Shown: positions 9,581 to 21,360 of the stretch, one piece after another
How positions within the stretch are numbered: the stretch's first letter is position 1
Layout of the letters: every line of letters begins with the position of its first letter
DNA from: Pectinophora gossypiella
Taxonomy: Eukaryota > Arthropoda > Insecta > Lepidoptera > Gelechiidae
Assembly (NCBI RefSeq): GCF_024362695.1
Contig: NC_065426.1
Coordinates: 310,001-374,000 of the forward strand
Direction of reading: 5' to 3'
DNA: 64,000 nt
Position numbers and translations under genes: made by a program
The notes under the pieces: model-generated
What the model was told of the DNA's origin: nothing
The model's input: the letters and a program-made list of their open reading frames with translations, nothing else
Database searches by the model: none

Positions 9581-10059
9581 GAAAACTTGGCAGCGATTCC
9601 CAAATGTAAGCAACTCGGAGTAACAAACCTACAATAATCGCTAACAAGTCATCTTACTTCTTAATACATATTTACCCGTGACAAAGTCTCCGAAATATTA
9701 GGTAACCGGTATTCCACTGGTGGTAGAAAAAGGGCATACATTGTTTGAGAGAGCCCTTTCGATGACGGGCACGACAAACATACCGGCCGACGTAAAGGGA
9801 AACGCACGCCGAAAAAAGCGAAAAAAAAAAGAATGCAATGGCAGTGGAACTACACTATACAGCCGGACTTTGTGTAGTTTTAAAAAAGTTAAAAAAATAG
9901 AAAAAGTGTTTACGTAGAAGTGGTCAGTATGTGAATAGTTTTCGAAGTTCAAAGCGGCCCGTATATTGGCTGCATGTTTGCGGGCGAGGCATTTTTAGAC
10001 CAACTCTTTGTAGTTCTCAAAAAATGCATTTTGTTTGTGAAGCTATGCACTACTGTGCT

Positions 10060-10125
10060 GTATACTTAAACTCACGTCTTTAATCTCTATTAGGGTGGGC
10101 AGAAATCTCATTTAAATCTTCATAC
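10060..10125 (-). repeat. Tail family I fragment
   Basis: TTAAACTCACGTCTTTAATC and TATTAGGGTGGGCAGAAATC are the inverted 3' end of family I, as at 6140 and 44935. Confidence 0.5.
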
Positions 10126-10371
10126 ATGCTCGCCGGAGTATTCTTTGGCATGTCTGTAAACTAATTTTAATTAAACTTATTGACAAGTCATACGCTGAGA
10201 CAGTAGCGCCGCGGCCGCGAGATTTCTTTCGTGACGTCGACTATATTTTAAACATGGAACCTCGATGTCTAATGTAATAGGGCGGTGTGAATTTGATCGC
10301 AGTATTTTCCTTTGCCGTTTCTGCTAACTGTATCAGTTACCGCTATATAAATCTCTGTCGTTAGCTTCTTT

Positions 10372-10684
10372 CACTGGTGTGGTAGAGTATGCTCCATCAT
10401 CATCAGCTCATTAACGTCCCCACTGCTGGTGCACGGCCTTCCCTATGGATGGATAGGGAGATCGGGCCTTAAACCATCACGCGGGCCCAGTGCGGATTGA
10501 TGGTTATTAACGACTGCTAATGGAGCCGGGATCAACGGTTTAACGTGCCTTCCGAAGCACGGAGGAGCTCGAGATGAACACTTTTTTTTTGTGGTCACCC
10601 ATCCTATGACCGGCCTTTACGAAAGTTGCTTAACTTAATCAATCGCACACCGAGCGCGTTTACCGCTGCGCCACCGAGCTCCTC
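10372..10684 (-). mobile_element. SINE C inserted in a SINE B fragment
   Basis: SINE C occupies about 10396-10684 on the minus strand, with a CATCATCAT-side tail at left and the head (minus strand GAGCTCGGTGGCGCAGCGG) at right. Just left, GTGTGGTAGAGTATGCTCCA is a piece of SINE B. A short CTCCAT flanks both sides (10392-10397 and 10684-10689), which suggests SINE C landed in an older SINE B. The 5S-like part is slightly diverged. Confidence 0.8.
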
Positions 10685-10689
10685 TCCAT

Positions 10690-12160
10690 ATCGAGGCCTA
10701 ATATAGACACCTTTAAACAGTATCTTTTAGGTTACCTATATTTTGCACCGGTAACTTAGATTTTTATAGAGCTCAAGTTACCTACATCAATGTGTTTTAT
10801 AATAAGAGTAGGTACCTACTACCCCACAAAAGATAGTTAACAATATCGAAACGAAATGTCAAATAATACCATAATACAATTAAGTTTCCTTTACAACCCC
10901 ATATCAAAAACACCACAATACAAACAATAATATTACTTTCAAATTATACTGGTACAAATAACGCTATACAAATTATTTATATTAACCATTATACTCAGCA
11001 GATGTCTCTATTAAAACCACTCGGCAATTCAATATTATTCGTCCGTCTCTTTCTAACACGTTAATAGACTAAAATTCCGTCCCACTCGCACCCACATAAT
11101 GAGATTCAAAATGGCCAGTGTTCGCTTTATTATGCTTCATGAACCAAAAGTGTGTTTGTTGAAAATAAAATGGAGTATTATTTTAATTATTTTTTTTCTG
11201 TTTTCCGCGTGCGAGGGCGTTTTATTCAGCCTTTACAAAACTCAGCATATTCTTTCTTTTTTCTTTTGTTCGTTTTTTCTTACAATTTGCTTTACATTGA
11301 TCTTTGTGTAGGTTGAGTTGGTACATCTTTGTTCGTTGTCTGCTCAATGTATTGTAAAGAATCGTTATGATCGTTTTCTTGTTCGTTTGGTTTTCATTTT
11401 TATTGGTCTCCGTATCCTATCGTCTGCTCATTTGAGTATGATTTCTTTTATATTCTATATACACTTGAATTGCTTTAGTTTAAACGTGCCATTCTATAAT
11501 AGACGAATCTGTACTCGTAGGTAAGTAACTCATAATCAATAAATCACTCTTTGATATTTTTGGTAATGCGGATGGACCTTAATAGTGACGTAATGCCTTT
11601 TTGTAATAAGGTAAAGTCTGAAGTTTTACAAAATCAGACTGTACATTTGGTCCCAAATATAAAACATCGTTGAGGGACAGACCAGTGTATGAGGGCGCAC
11701 TTTGATTTTCGATATCACATTACTTTTATCGAATTCGTTTAAATGTTAAGGAAGAACTTTTATGTAGGTACATCTATCTAATGTATCCTTTTCAGAGGCA
11801 AATTAAGACTATTCTATTTCTAATCTCTTCCGCACCATTTAATTGAGCTCATTGGTAGGTAGGTTGGCACTGTAAAGTTACTTCAATTTTTTTAATACTT
11901 TAAAACAATGCGAAACAAAATTAAAATAATGAGTGATCATTAGTGAACACGGGTGTTAGTTTGTGTATGTATGTAAAAGTATATGTAGTATTTTCCAGCT
12001 ATTACGCTCGCCACATCAACGCTGCGAAGCCAAATTTAATTCAAGCACGGAATGGCGACCAATCGATTTGGATTGAATGTTGTGTAGACTGCTCGCTAAC
12101 TGATGCCACACAACCAGCGGTTGATGAAGCGGTAGCGGGCTTTGTTAGTTTCGCCAAGTG
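10690..12160. other. AT-rich stretch without recognised features
   Basis: No gene or repeat recurring in the window was identified. Open frames here (for example 11099-11311 and 11318-11524) are rich in F, L, I and S, show no domain, and look like chance products of T-rich DNA. Confidence 0.4.
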
Positions 12161-12600
12161 TCAAAAGGTTAAAAAAGCCACGTCGAAGCAGTTCATCTAA
12201 AAAGCAATATTGCTATTTGACATTTGTTGATACGTATCGTGTACTTACTTTTATATGCGCGCCTCAGGACTAAATATAAAAGCCAGAGCAAGATGATATA
12301 CATCCTGATTTTTTAACCAAAGTTATGTTACCTTTCGACCTAATTTAGAACGCTTACATGGATTATAGTCGACAGGTTGGCCACGCATGGAGTATAATAC
12401 TCCATCACGCTGTCTCATTGCGTGTCGATGGAGACACACCCCAGACTCAATAGAATTTAGGACAGTTCATTTTTTAAGTTGACCCTACTGGCAAGGTAGC
12501 CGAATTGAATCCGAGACCAATGACTTGAAAGTCAGTCTGAGGGTTTAAAAAGGCCATATTCAAGCTATACGTCTAAAAAGCAATACTGAAAATTGTCAAC
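12160..12600. repeat. Two half copies of MITE G
   Basis: GCAGTTCATCTAAAAAGCAA with TATTGCTATTTGACATTTG (12185-12235) and GTCTAAAAAGCAATACTG (12570-12590) match the arms of MITE G, seen complete at 18237-18366 and 58192-58343. The opposite arms are missing. Confidence 0.5.
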
Positions 12601-12604
12601 AAAC

Positions 12605-12745
12605 ATAACATAAACTCAAGACTAAATCCCAACTGGGGAAGTCAGAGGTACATCCATTGCAAGATGAACTAAGCACTCACATATCACCGAGCTTTCTGTT
12701 AGACTAACGTGATAGGAGGTGAACCGTATCGCCGTGTATGATGGA
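12605..12745 (-). repeat. Tail family H fragment
   Basis: AACTCAAGACTAAATCCCAA, GAGGTACATCCATTGCAAGA and TCACCGAGCTTTCTGTTAGA are the inverted consensus of family H (plus copies at 29195 and 52850). Non-coding here. Confidence 0.55.
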
Positions 12746-12780
12746 AAAAAGTACAAAAAGTCACATTAAAATAAACTTAC

Positions 12781-13016
12781 AATATCCGCTCTCCGCTCCG
12801 CTACACGCTCCAACTGCGCCCGCACCCCGCCGCCGTTCGGGCACTTGAAAAAAACAATAACATCGCCATTAAATTCGCACACACCACTGAAGTCGTCTAA
12901 TTGCTCGCAGCACAATGCCTTGTGACTGTGCCCTCTGTCACGCGACACACTTGGCCGGGTCGAAGGAAAGCATCTGTCGCGCGCGAGTCCTTTAGGTTTT
13001 GTTTTTTTTAAGCACT
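12781..13016 (-). other. Possible first exon of a minus-strand transcript
   Basis: This is a CpG-rich island in AT-rich DNA. On the minus strand it ends GAGAGCGGATATT followed by GTAAGT, a strong splice donor. An arthropod initiator-like TCAGT lies on the minus strand at 13014-13018, which would give an exon of about 235 bases. One frame stays open (including CEFNGDVIVFFKCPNGGG) but has no recognised domain and no ATG, so it could equally be 5' UTR. No convincing acceptor precedes it. Low confidence. Confidence 0.25.
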
Positions 13017-13589
13017 GAGCTAGGTTTGCTAGAGAAGAGGTCTCAATATTTTAGGGATTTAAGAGTTTTGTACTAGTCTACAAAAGGTGGTTTTAGAAAG
13101 TGACGAACGCGATTTTGATGCGATTTTCGTATTTGACATCCTGAATGATTAAGAAAAAAATATTTGTTATTTTCTCCTTTTTGTTATATGTGAAACTTAC
13201 TTACTTACATGTATATTTTTCTCTGAAATAATATTTTTATTTGTGTGCAGTAAATAAATACCTACCTACTTACTTGTATTTATTAGGTACCAATAATTTC
13301 ACATGTTATTTGGTACCACATTATAAAATATATTTTTTTGAAATATTTTTTTCTTTTTCTTCCACTTTCGTCCTCGACTGTATTAAGTATCACTCGCGAG
13401 CTGTATGCTTTACCAAATGTACTTTAGTTGTACTTTTAAACACTTTGACTTTTTAAACGGAAAATGTTTCAAAGAGACTCCTTTGTTGTAAAATGTTTGG
13501 TGAAAATAAAAAAAGACGTTTGTTTGAAGTTTCGTGCGGGCTAGCGTGTAAAGATCGTGCGACTTGACTTTATAAATAAATTATGACGG

Positions 13590-13690
13590 ACAGATATGTA
13601 ATTCACGCTCTAAATCCCTATCGCGGTGGACAGAGCCACACGTTACTTGAAGACAACTTGCGGCCATATTTGGTTTATTTGGTTAGGTTA
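13590..13690 (-). repeat. Tail family I fragment
   Basis: AATTCACGCTCTAAATCCCT and GCGGTGGACAGAGCCACACG match family I in inverted orientation. It lies about 150 bp before the DMRT exon acceptor, so it is intronic if the gene model holds. 13016-13590 is AT-rich with no feature. Confidence 0.5.
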
Positions 13691-13845
13691 TCAGTTCATG
13701 ACGTAACAATATTGGCAATCATGCTGGAGAGAACCTTACTCCTTATTACACATTAACGACCTACCCGCGAGAAAAGCAGCAGTTCTTTATTGTTACTCTA
13801 CTAGGCTTTAACTTTTTCTAATTCATGTTTTCTCTTTGCCAACAG

Positions 13846-14609
13846 TTCAGAAGCGCGCACGCATCACAGAGGTATGCTCGAGCCCGTCCCCGCCTGCGCC
13901 GGCGGCTGACAACAAGACTCCCGCTGCCACCCCTCCCCTTGCTACCCCTCCCCCTCCCTCGCCGTCAGAGCACGAACTCAACGTCGAAGAGGAACTCGAC
14001 GAGTCAGAGACCTCCTTAACTCCTGAGAACTTATCCTTGAAAGAACCACGCGTCGAAGAGGTCCCCGTCAAGAAAGAGGAAGAGGATAAGTGGGAGAACC
14101 CTGACTTCAAATACAAGATGTTCAGACGAGAGAGAAAGCCAGAGAGTATACCAGAACCGAGCTCTGATGAGTCGCAGTCTTTTCAAAAATCCCCCGTCGA
14201 CGTCCTGATCAAAGTATTCCCTCGTCGCAGCCGTCAGGAAATTGAGACGATTCTTTCCAGATGTAAAGGCGATGTCGTGGCTGCAATGGAGATGATGATC
14301 AACGGAGGAGACTCCTCGAACCCTTATGCGATGACGCAGGAGTCGCCCCCTTACATGCAGAGTTTCCAGTCGAAATCTGCGTTCTCTCCTCTTTCGAACC
14401 AGAGCTTTAAGTTCTCCCCTTCGCGAAGGTTTTTGACGCCTCCTTATAGTGGAACCGGGTATCTTCCTACTGTGATCAGGCCGCCTCCTGACTACTTGTC
14501 AAGCTTCATGCCACCGTCAGAACTGATGTACGGGCGGCAGCTCCAGGTGCCGTCTCCAGGGACCTCACCAGCGTCTGATAACACGAATAACGAAGGGTTC
14601 TCTGATTAG
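13846..14609 (+). CDS. DMRT transcription factor, last coding exon (DMA domain)
   Basis: This is the C-terminal exon of a doublesex/mab-3-related transcription factor. It begins after a good acceptor (TTTTCTCTTTGCCAACAG, AG at 13844-13845) with two bases completing a split codon and ends at TAG 14607-14609, giving about 254 residues. Near the start is a proline-rich stretch, then an acidic region (NVEEELDESE). The segment at 14190-14300 reads SPVDVLIKVFPRRSRQEIET then ILSRCKGDVVAAMEMMI. This is the DMA domain, a CUE-like ubiquitin-binding fold found in the DMRT3/4/5-type group (insect Dmrt93B and Dmrt99B). The DNA-binding DM domain is not in the window and must be on an upstream exon. I cannot decide between Dmrt93B and Dmrt99B by eye. 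The DMA call is strong; the exact orthologue is open. Confidence 0.88.
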
Positions 14610-14700
14610 GGGTACCTGAAATACTGGACGGTGCTTTAAAGCCAGTGGTCGTAAGGACTGTGAGAAAATGTTGGTACGGGATGCTTTTAGTGTTAGATAC

Positions 14701-14706
14701 AATAAA
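14701..14706 (+). promoter_or_regulatory. Proximal polyadenylation signal
   Basis: AATAAA lies 92 bases after the DMRT stop codon. It could serve a short 3' UTR form. There is no clear GT-rich element directly downstream. Confidence 0.4.
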
Positions 14707-16680
14707 ACGGGAGTGTTGAAAAGTTTTGGATAATACTGAATGCGTGGCAATGCAGCAAGAAATTTGCTGTAAAAAATACAGCTGACCTCAGGTGACCGTT
14801 ATAATTGACCTTTCAAATTGTTCAACCAACGACTAATCTAAAGGCATATATAGATCTGTCTCTGCTTACATTCAATACTAAACCCGAGAGTTTAGATGAA
14901 TTATGACGATACTGAATCCCTTTTTATTGTTATCTAAACTACGTAAATGGTTTCCTATGTTCGAAAGCCGTGCGAAGAGTTACAATAAAGGACAAATACT
15001 TACTTGTAGTGCAGTATGTATTATCTCTGACATAATAACATTGTTATTATCCCTCGTATAACTATGACTTTTAGGCTTATAATCGGAAAATTGATGACAT
15101 TAATACAATTATACGTGTTTTTATAAAGGGTATCTCTACACTTATTTCGTTCGGCATATTTCGGGACATATGTATTTCAAGTTCGGCTTGACAAATTCCA
15201 TGTAGCTTTAGTGTTGACCGAAAAGCTAAGTCAAAGGCTGTTTGTCTTCTTTATATTAGTTGGTTTATTACTGGGCATGCCTTTGAATGCTGACCGGAAT
15301 ATTGTGGAGTGCTGTACTAGCAAATAAGGTGGACTACATACTGAAGTTTCCGGCTACCAGCACACAAACTTATTTGCACAAGTAAGCGCTGATAGAATAC
15401 ATGCATGGTTTTTCCTTGTGCAAATAAGAACACGTCGCTATAGATTGTGTTTTTATCCGGAGCTTAAACATGTAATAGTTATTCGGTATGCATGATTCTT
15501 ATTTTGAATTTGAGTATGGTAATAGGCGTTCGCACATGTCACATGTTTGCAATTTGCATCTGCAACTTGCCAGACATTTTATAAGTGGAATGGTTAGTAC
15601 TGTACAATATGAAAATATAGTGTTATTCGATGTGGGGTGCATCCAATATAAAGTAACTTATTAATCGTCAATGTGTCTAAGCATTTATTCATTCGGAAAT
15701 GCTCGGTGACCCTTCGGTCCTTGCCGTCACTCTACCTTTATGTAATTTTAGAACTAAATCTGTGTGTAGCTAAAGTAAAATTTCAATAATTAATCCTTTG
15801 TGTTCTTAGTGAATTAGACGAATAATGTAAATAACGTGATATACATATTATTATAATTAATACATGTCTTATTTAGGAATTACCTAGTAGTAACTAGCAG
15901 TTAGACGAATGGTACTCCTTCAATGTGTAAGTGGTAAGAATTTAATTATTTTTAATGGGTAAGTGTGTATTCACGCGAACTTCTGCGTCTGACGCGACTG
16001 TACATAAATATGGATAAGTAAATACTTCTAATAATATTCGTTATACAAATATTATTATGATTAAGGATCTTTGCTCCGAGTGTACCTAATAATTACGTAT
16101 TTAACAATTGCGAAGTCGATTTATTCGTTGAACTAAATAGACAAAATAATAATAGGTAATCTACACAAAATATAATAATTTACTTTTCTGTAAATTGTGG
16201 CTAGCAGCTATTTACCGAAAGGTAGCGCCACCCCGGGTGATGTCGAGCCGAAACAGCCGAAAGTATGTGTGTGTTGCGACCTTTACGCGACTCTCATAAC
16301 TTTGCTTCATACTCAAAATACTCGATGACTTGCAATAACATATTTAAAAGAAATAACTAAAATATAAGGTTCATTCTAACTACTTTGAATCATTTTAATT
16401 GAGATTATTTTAGTCTTCAAAATCTAGTAGGTGACACGAGATGAAATAAGACTCATTCTTTAATAATTATAATTAATAAATACCATTATACTTACATAAA
16501 ACTTGTAACTAATTAATTACCTATAAGTACCTACTTACTTTTTAAATCATTTTCATGAACATAATACTCTTTACTAGATAGAGTTAAATATATTATTTTG
16601 TAAATATACTGTAGAGCTATAAAAGTGTATTTAGTGAGGAGATAGTAAACATAAATCTTTGTTCGAATATTATTGTGCTC

Positions 16681-16686
16681 AATAAA
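16681..16686 (+). promoter_or_regulatory. Distal polyadenylation signal
   Basis: AATAAA is followed closely by CATGTTCATTATGG, and it lies where the repeat-free block ends. It is a candidate for the long 3' UTR form. Confidence 0.4.
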
Positions 16687-16764
16687 CATGTTCATTATGG
16701 ATGATACTGCATTAATTTATTTCTCTATTATAGTACCTTTTTTTACAAAGACAGGACACAAACA

Positions 16765-16895
16765 ATTGATCATATAAAAAACCAGTATTGCAATTACACA
16801 TTTGCCAAATTACTTTTTATATGCGCAAATGTCAAAATGCAATATAGTTTTTTGGATGAATTGCGTCAATGGCCTTTTCAGATCCCCAGTAGGGA
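16765..16895 (+). repeat. MITE G, degraded copy
   Basis: TATATGCGCAAATGTCAAAA and TTTTTGGATGAATTGCGTCA match the right half of MITE G. The left arm cannot be recognised. Confidence 0.45.
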
Positions 16896-17014
16896 TGGAA
16901 ACTACCGCAACTCTCCAAAAGCGAAGACATTTTGCTGCCAATAGTGATGTACAGGTCACCAGCCCATCGCGGTCTATCAAGTAGGAAAGGGGTAACATAG
17001 TTACACTTTTGATG

Positions 17015-17080
17015 GCCATTTTTTACATAACGAACGTCTCATCCGCCTAAAACCTGTATAGCTGAGGAAAAGAAGCTACA
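17015..17080 (-). repeat. Repeat Y fragment
   Basis: TTACATAACGAACGTCTCAT and CCGCCTAAAACCTGTATAGC recur at 54800-54890 in intron 2 of the HYKK gene. The fuller copy there begins with an antisense poly(A)-signal-like CTTTATT, so it is likely an antisense retroelement 3' end. Confidence 0.45.
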
Positions 17081-17537
17081 AAAAAAAATTGTTATACAAT
17101 TCAGTAATTTCGCTGCTTAATACCGGTTTCCACACTTTAAATCCCTTGCATTCATACTTGAGTATCTTCTAAATGTTCACTAATCTTAAAATAACCTTTT
17201 TTATAAAGTTTTTGTTCAATCGCTGTTTTAAAACTGAATAAATGCCGTATACTCTACAAAAAACCAGCAGAAAAATACCCGTAGCATCATATCCCTAGCG
17301 TTATCCCGTTTTTCACAGGGTTCGCTTACCTAACCTGAGTCTTACTATTCAGTAAGTCTATTGGGAAGGAAATTCCCTGTAGTTCAACTGGTAAGTCTAT
17401 GCGGTAAGACTACTGGGAATAGGGGAAGATTTCGTTTTTAAGACGATACGCACCACTACGTGTTGTGAAGTAATCGCCAAACTGATGTCGCACAAAGCTA
17501 GCTTACTTTATAGAGCACTAAGTAAGACTTAACTCTC

Positions 17538-17760
17538 TCTCTCTCTTCTTCTTCATTTTCTGGTGTCAGGGTTATTACTGAGCCGCCAAAGGCCCCTGAC
17601 ATGACTCATGTAACGACTACGTACTTACATCAGTAAGTAGTAACCGGGACCAACGACTTAACGCGCCTTTCGAAGCACGGATCGTCTTACTTACGGACAA
17701 CCAGGTGATCCGCCTGTAATGTCCTAATCAAACTAGGGACCACAAAGTGATTTAAGTAAG
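17538..17760 (-). mobile_element. SINE A, 3' two-thirds
   Basis: In inverted orientation it shows the CTTCTTCTT end, TGTCAGGGTTATTACTGAGC, GCCAAAGGCCCCTGACATGA, the shared core (GACTTAACGCGCCTTTCGAA) and the body CTAGGGACCACAAAGTGATT. The head is missing. Close to full length without its tRNA-like part. Confidence 0.75.
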
Positions 17761-18144
17761 TAAGGCTTTACTAAGCTCAACTCAATGGGCAACAGCTATT
17801 ACATCTATGCACATAGAACACAGATCGATCTAGTAAGTACTACCCCCACATGCACTCTATAAGGCAGCATCCCCACAGCCGTGACACAAGCTGAAGTGAC
17901 AGCACGGGCTATCCTATCACCAGTGGCTATCACTTGCTATCACACAGAGAGATGTTGACGTCACTTGACGTCACAAGACAAAGCACATCACGATGACGTA
18001 GCGCCCGTGACCGTCGCTTTGTAAAGCATGTCTGGGATATGCATATATAATGATACGGCTATACTGGATTCGACAGACAGAAGCGACGGGGTGAGGTAGT
18101 GCCCGGGTGCGCAGAGCCTTAAGTTATCAGAAGTTGCAGCTACG

Positions 18145-18236
18145 CTCACGACGATATCCATCGCAAGTTGAATAATGTACCCAAAACTCACGAGCATTCC
18201 GTTAGACCAACGTCGAGCCAACTGTGTTAATGAGAA
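18145..18236 (-). repeat. Tail family H fragment
   Basis: ATCCATCGCAAGTTGAATAA and ATTCCGTTAGACCAACGTCG match family H inverted. MITE G begins right after it. Confidence 0.45.
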
Positions 18237-18366
18237 CAGGGGGGTTAAAATGACCACATCGAAGCAATTCATCTAAAAAAGCAATATTGCTTTTTGACAT
18301 TTCTTTGCATTGCGCACTTAATTTTATAAACAGTATTGCTTCGATGTGGCCATTTTAACCCCCCTG
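18237..18366. mobile_element. MITE G, complete palindromic copy
   Basis: The left end CAGGGGGGTTAAAATGACCA and right end GGCCATTTTAACCCCCCTG are near-perfect inverted repeats. The inner arm GCAATATTGC is also symmetric. About 130 bp, no coding frame. If transcribed the whole unit would form a long hairpin. Sister copies are at 22045, 26378 and 58192. Confidence 0.8.
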
Positions 18367-19766
18367 CACTTAAGATGAATTAATAATTCTCTCAGTTTGT
18401 GAAGCAAACCAGTGTACCACAGGACAGATTTCAGTATTAATAGTTAATTTAAGTATAAATAAAAGACGCTGAAGTAGACTGGATAATAAAAATAATTTCT
18501 GGGTAGAATATCTACTGAAGAAACAAACTCTATAAACCCTTATATATACATTTTTAGGGATTATAAAATAACTGATTTTAGAGTTACTAACTACCTGATC
18601 AGAGAAAATAATTCGTTGGAAGCGACGCCACCGCTCCACAATTTGTTTATCCCTTCAACTCAATATTGGGTAGTAATTATTAAGCCTAGTACTAGGCCCA
18701 CTGACTACCCTAGCCTACAGAGTGGAGCTGGGTGCAGGCCGACACAGGCAATTAGCCCAGACATAGAGAAGCATGCAGCCCTCATGTGCATTGTCTAGGA
18801 CACAAAGCTATAGGATTACAATCACCCTATTATTGATAACATCTTACGGATGCGGCATCCTACAATGTTTGCATTGGATTCCCATGAACTACGGAAAGGG
18901 TTATATTACAAAGACGACACGCAAAATGACTTTTTTAGAAAATAACGTAAACTAAAAATAAAACTTAAAATAAATAAAAAAATAATCGTAAATAAAACTT
19001 AAAAATAAAACTAAATGTAACATTTAGTACCAAATAATATTTATAAATCAACAAAACAAAAAGTAAATATAATAAATAAAATTATTTATTTACTGTAAGT
19101 ATAATTAATCTGGAAAGATGTACGAGGCCTAATGATGAGACAATTATAAAGTAATAAAATATCATAATTTATTAACTGTAGGTACTTATGTATTTAGTAT
19201 GTAGGTAAGTATATGTATTAGGTATAAACTAGTTAAAATACAAAACATTTTAAGTAAATAACTGATTTTAATAATTCTACCAAAGTGTAACTAATAGTGT
19301 AAAAAAATATACTACGTAAAAAATCTTACTGATTGTAAAGCGTTTCTAATGAAATAAAAAGGATTTAAATAAAGAAATCATAAAACATTATTATAAGTAA
19401 TATACGTTAGCATGATTTGTGTGCAATAAAGTATATTTGATTTGATTAACATAAAAATGTCGCGTTCGGATTAACATCGACCAGAATGCTGAAAAACTGT
19501 CAAAACCGATTTAAAATCACGTCACATCTTATCACGGGTCACACGTGGCCTACATGTGACGAGCGTGTGACGAACGTGTGACGAGGACGCGATTTAGGGT
19601 CTCTCAATTGACCACCGCGATTGCATTGTTTGTCGGTTTTTAAATAGTTTAATATTAGGGGGTGGATTTAAATCGCTTTGAATGCGTAATGCATTTTTGT
19701 GTGGGAATGGAGTGTTTATTAGTTGCGAAAACGAATTTATAAATGTATAAAAATAAATAGTTTATA
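18367..19766. other. AT-rich stretch with little structure
   Basis: 18370-18425 is a fragment of repeat JJ (GATGAATTAATAATTCTCTC). 19425-19448 has the GTGCAATAAAGTATATTTGA tail also seen at 21250, 43600 and 47380, which looks like a LINE 3' UTR end carrying its own AATAAA. Nothing else was recognised, and no gene. Confidence 0.4.
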
Positions 19767-19912
19767 ATAGTATTTTATGCAACAGTTGTATAAGAAGGGT
19801 CAAAAAATGCGAGTGGCGTGAGTTGCGATGTGAGCCTTGGCGAACATCGCAATAAGAGACGCCACGAGCATTTTTTGACCTAGTTATACAACGTTGCATA
19901 CAATACTTTTTC
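19767..19912. mobile_element. Foldback MITE O
   Basis: AGTATTTTATGCAAC at left is inverted at right as GTTGCATACAATACT. Inside, GGGTCAAAAAATGCGAGTGG pairs with GCCACGAGCATTTTTTGACC. Only one copy was found here. It is a clear hairpin of about 145 bp with a GC-rich loop. Confidence 0.7.
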
Positions 19913-20529
19913 TACGACGACGTAATTTTAAATGAAACAAAAATTATACAAAGAAAAATTTTATTTATAAAAATGAAGATGTAAATTTTGAATGGTATTG
20001 TGTGATATGGTAATATTGGGTACATTGGTAGGTTTTACTGCAGTGTTGATATGTAGATCGGTATTTTGTCCAATTTATTTTCCAACGCGCGGGAAAATGG
20101 CGGCAAATGTATACTTTTTTTTTTATAGTATATCTATGGCACCAAACAAAGTAAAGGTGCCAGTTTCCAGGTCAAAAAAAAAACAACAACAATGCTTTTT
20201 TGGCGACATTATAGTACAGTTACACTTTGTAAACAATGCTTTTATAGGCCATAGAGCGTACACTTTTTCAAAGAGTTTAATTATGTATGTACTTATATTA
20301 GACTTTTTGGTTATTTAAATGCCAGATTAAAGTAGAGGAGTAGAAAAAATACATTTATTACTTTGTTCTCAGTAGGTAATTCCCCTAGTTTTTTCCCATT
20401 TACAAAGGTATTTATTTATTAGGTCTGCCAATAGACAAAAACACTTCTATATGTATTTTTCTCTTTACTATGTTTTTTGTTTTACTAAGTATTATTATGT
20501 CTATTAGACTAGTAATAAACTACAATTTT

Positions 20530-20710
20530 TCTCGGCTCGAAGAAAAAAAGTAGGATTTTCTTCAACATAACCTCGATTTCTTTCAATTAATTTTAATCCG
20601 AGTAAAATTTGAAACTAGCTTTTATATGGCGTGGTTTTGTTGTCATAAAAATAATTCTATTCTATTTTTAAAAAGGCACATTTGTCACTATAAGGCATAG
20701 AACAACACGG
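20530..20710. repeat. MITE HH, partial copy
   Basis: GATTTTCTTCAACATAACCT, CTTTCAATTAATTTTAATCC and GCGTGGTTTTGTTG match parts of the HH foldback. 19912-20530 and 20710-21360 hold only AT-rich sequence, apart from an inverted LINE-tail piece (TCAAATCAAATATACATTAT) near 21290. Confidence 0.45.
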
Positions 20711-21360
20711 ATCTCTCGTGTTTCTTTTTACGCAAACAGAAATGTTTAGTGTTTGGGATATAGAACACGGGTTTGCTAGGTCTTTTCGAAACACGCTCAA
20801 CATTATTAGGTATATATATGTCTACTATAACGAATCATCCACCACACAGTACACCTTAAGTTTAATTCATAGGACGTTTGGTATGCCTTCTGTCATTTGT
20901 TCATTGCTACATTTCACAGGTTACTCTCACCTCAAAAAAATTGCATTACACGCAAAAAATAGTTTGTTTTTGTAACAAAACTTTACCTGAGAACCAAAAA
21001 AACCTTAAAAAACACAAAATAACACTTGTTATAAAAAGGGATATCCCTTTTATCTTGTTTGTTATCTTTATTGTACTTCTACCAACTGATAGTTAGAAGT
21101 GACTGGTAAAAGCTACTTGTGGTAACAATGGATAAACTTGTATAAGTATTTGTTATTGTTCCGAACAGGGCCGGGGGCGTAACTGGATCGATTCTGAGAT
21201 AACCCACAAATTACTCAGATATACACAGTATGTGCCTTAAATAACAAATCTATATTCAGTTGTTTTTTGGGAAATATACATTGTATAATCAAATCAAATA
21301 TACATTATTGCACAGATTAATTTATACATACAACACATGTGTGTTAGAGCACGAGTAGGG

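Larger units (their letters stand above)
14610..16686 (+). other. Probable long 3' UTR of the DMRT gene
   Basis: After the stop codon, about 2.1 kb shows none of the repeat families that crowd the rest of the window. It ends at an AATAAA (16681-16686). Three Pumilio-type UGUANAUA words occur at 15826-15833, 15999-16006 and 16599-16606. Repeats resume at about 16765. The sparing from insertions and the downstream poly(A) signal suggest a long UTR, but an early signal at 14701 could give a short one. Confidence 0.5.

Noticed and set aside
13847..14116. A serine-rich 89-codon frame on the minus strand
   Set aside because: It is the antisense shadow of the proline/serine/glutamate-rich start of the DMRT exon.
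19992..20318. A 108-codon frame rich in F, I, V and Y
   Set aside because: Typical of T-rich DNA; no domain, no homologous block seen, and near a foldback MITE.
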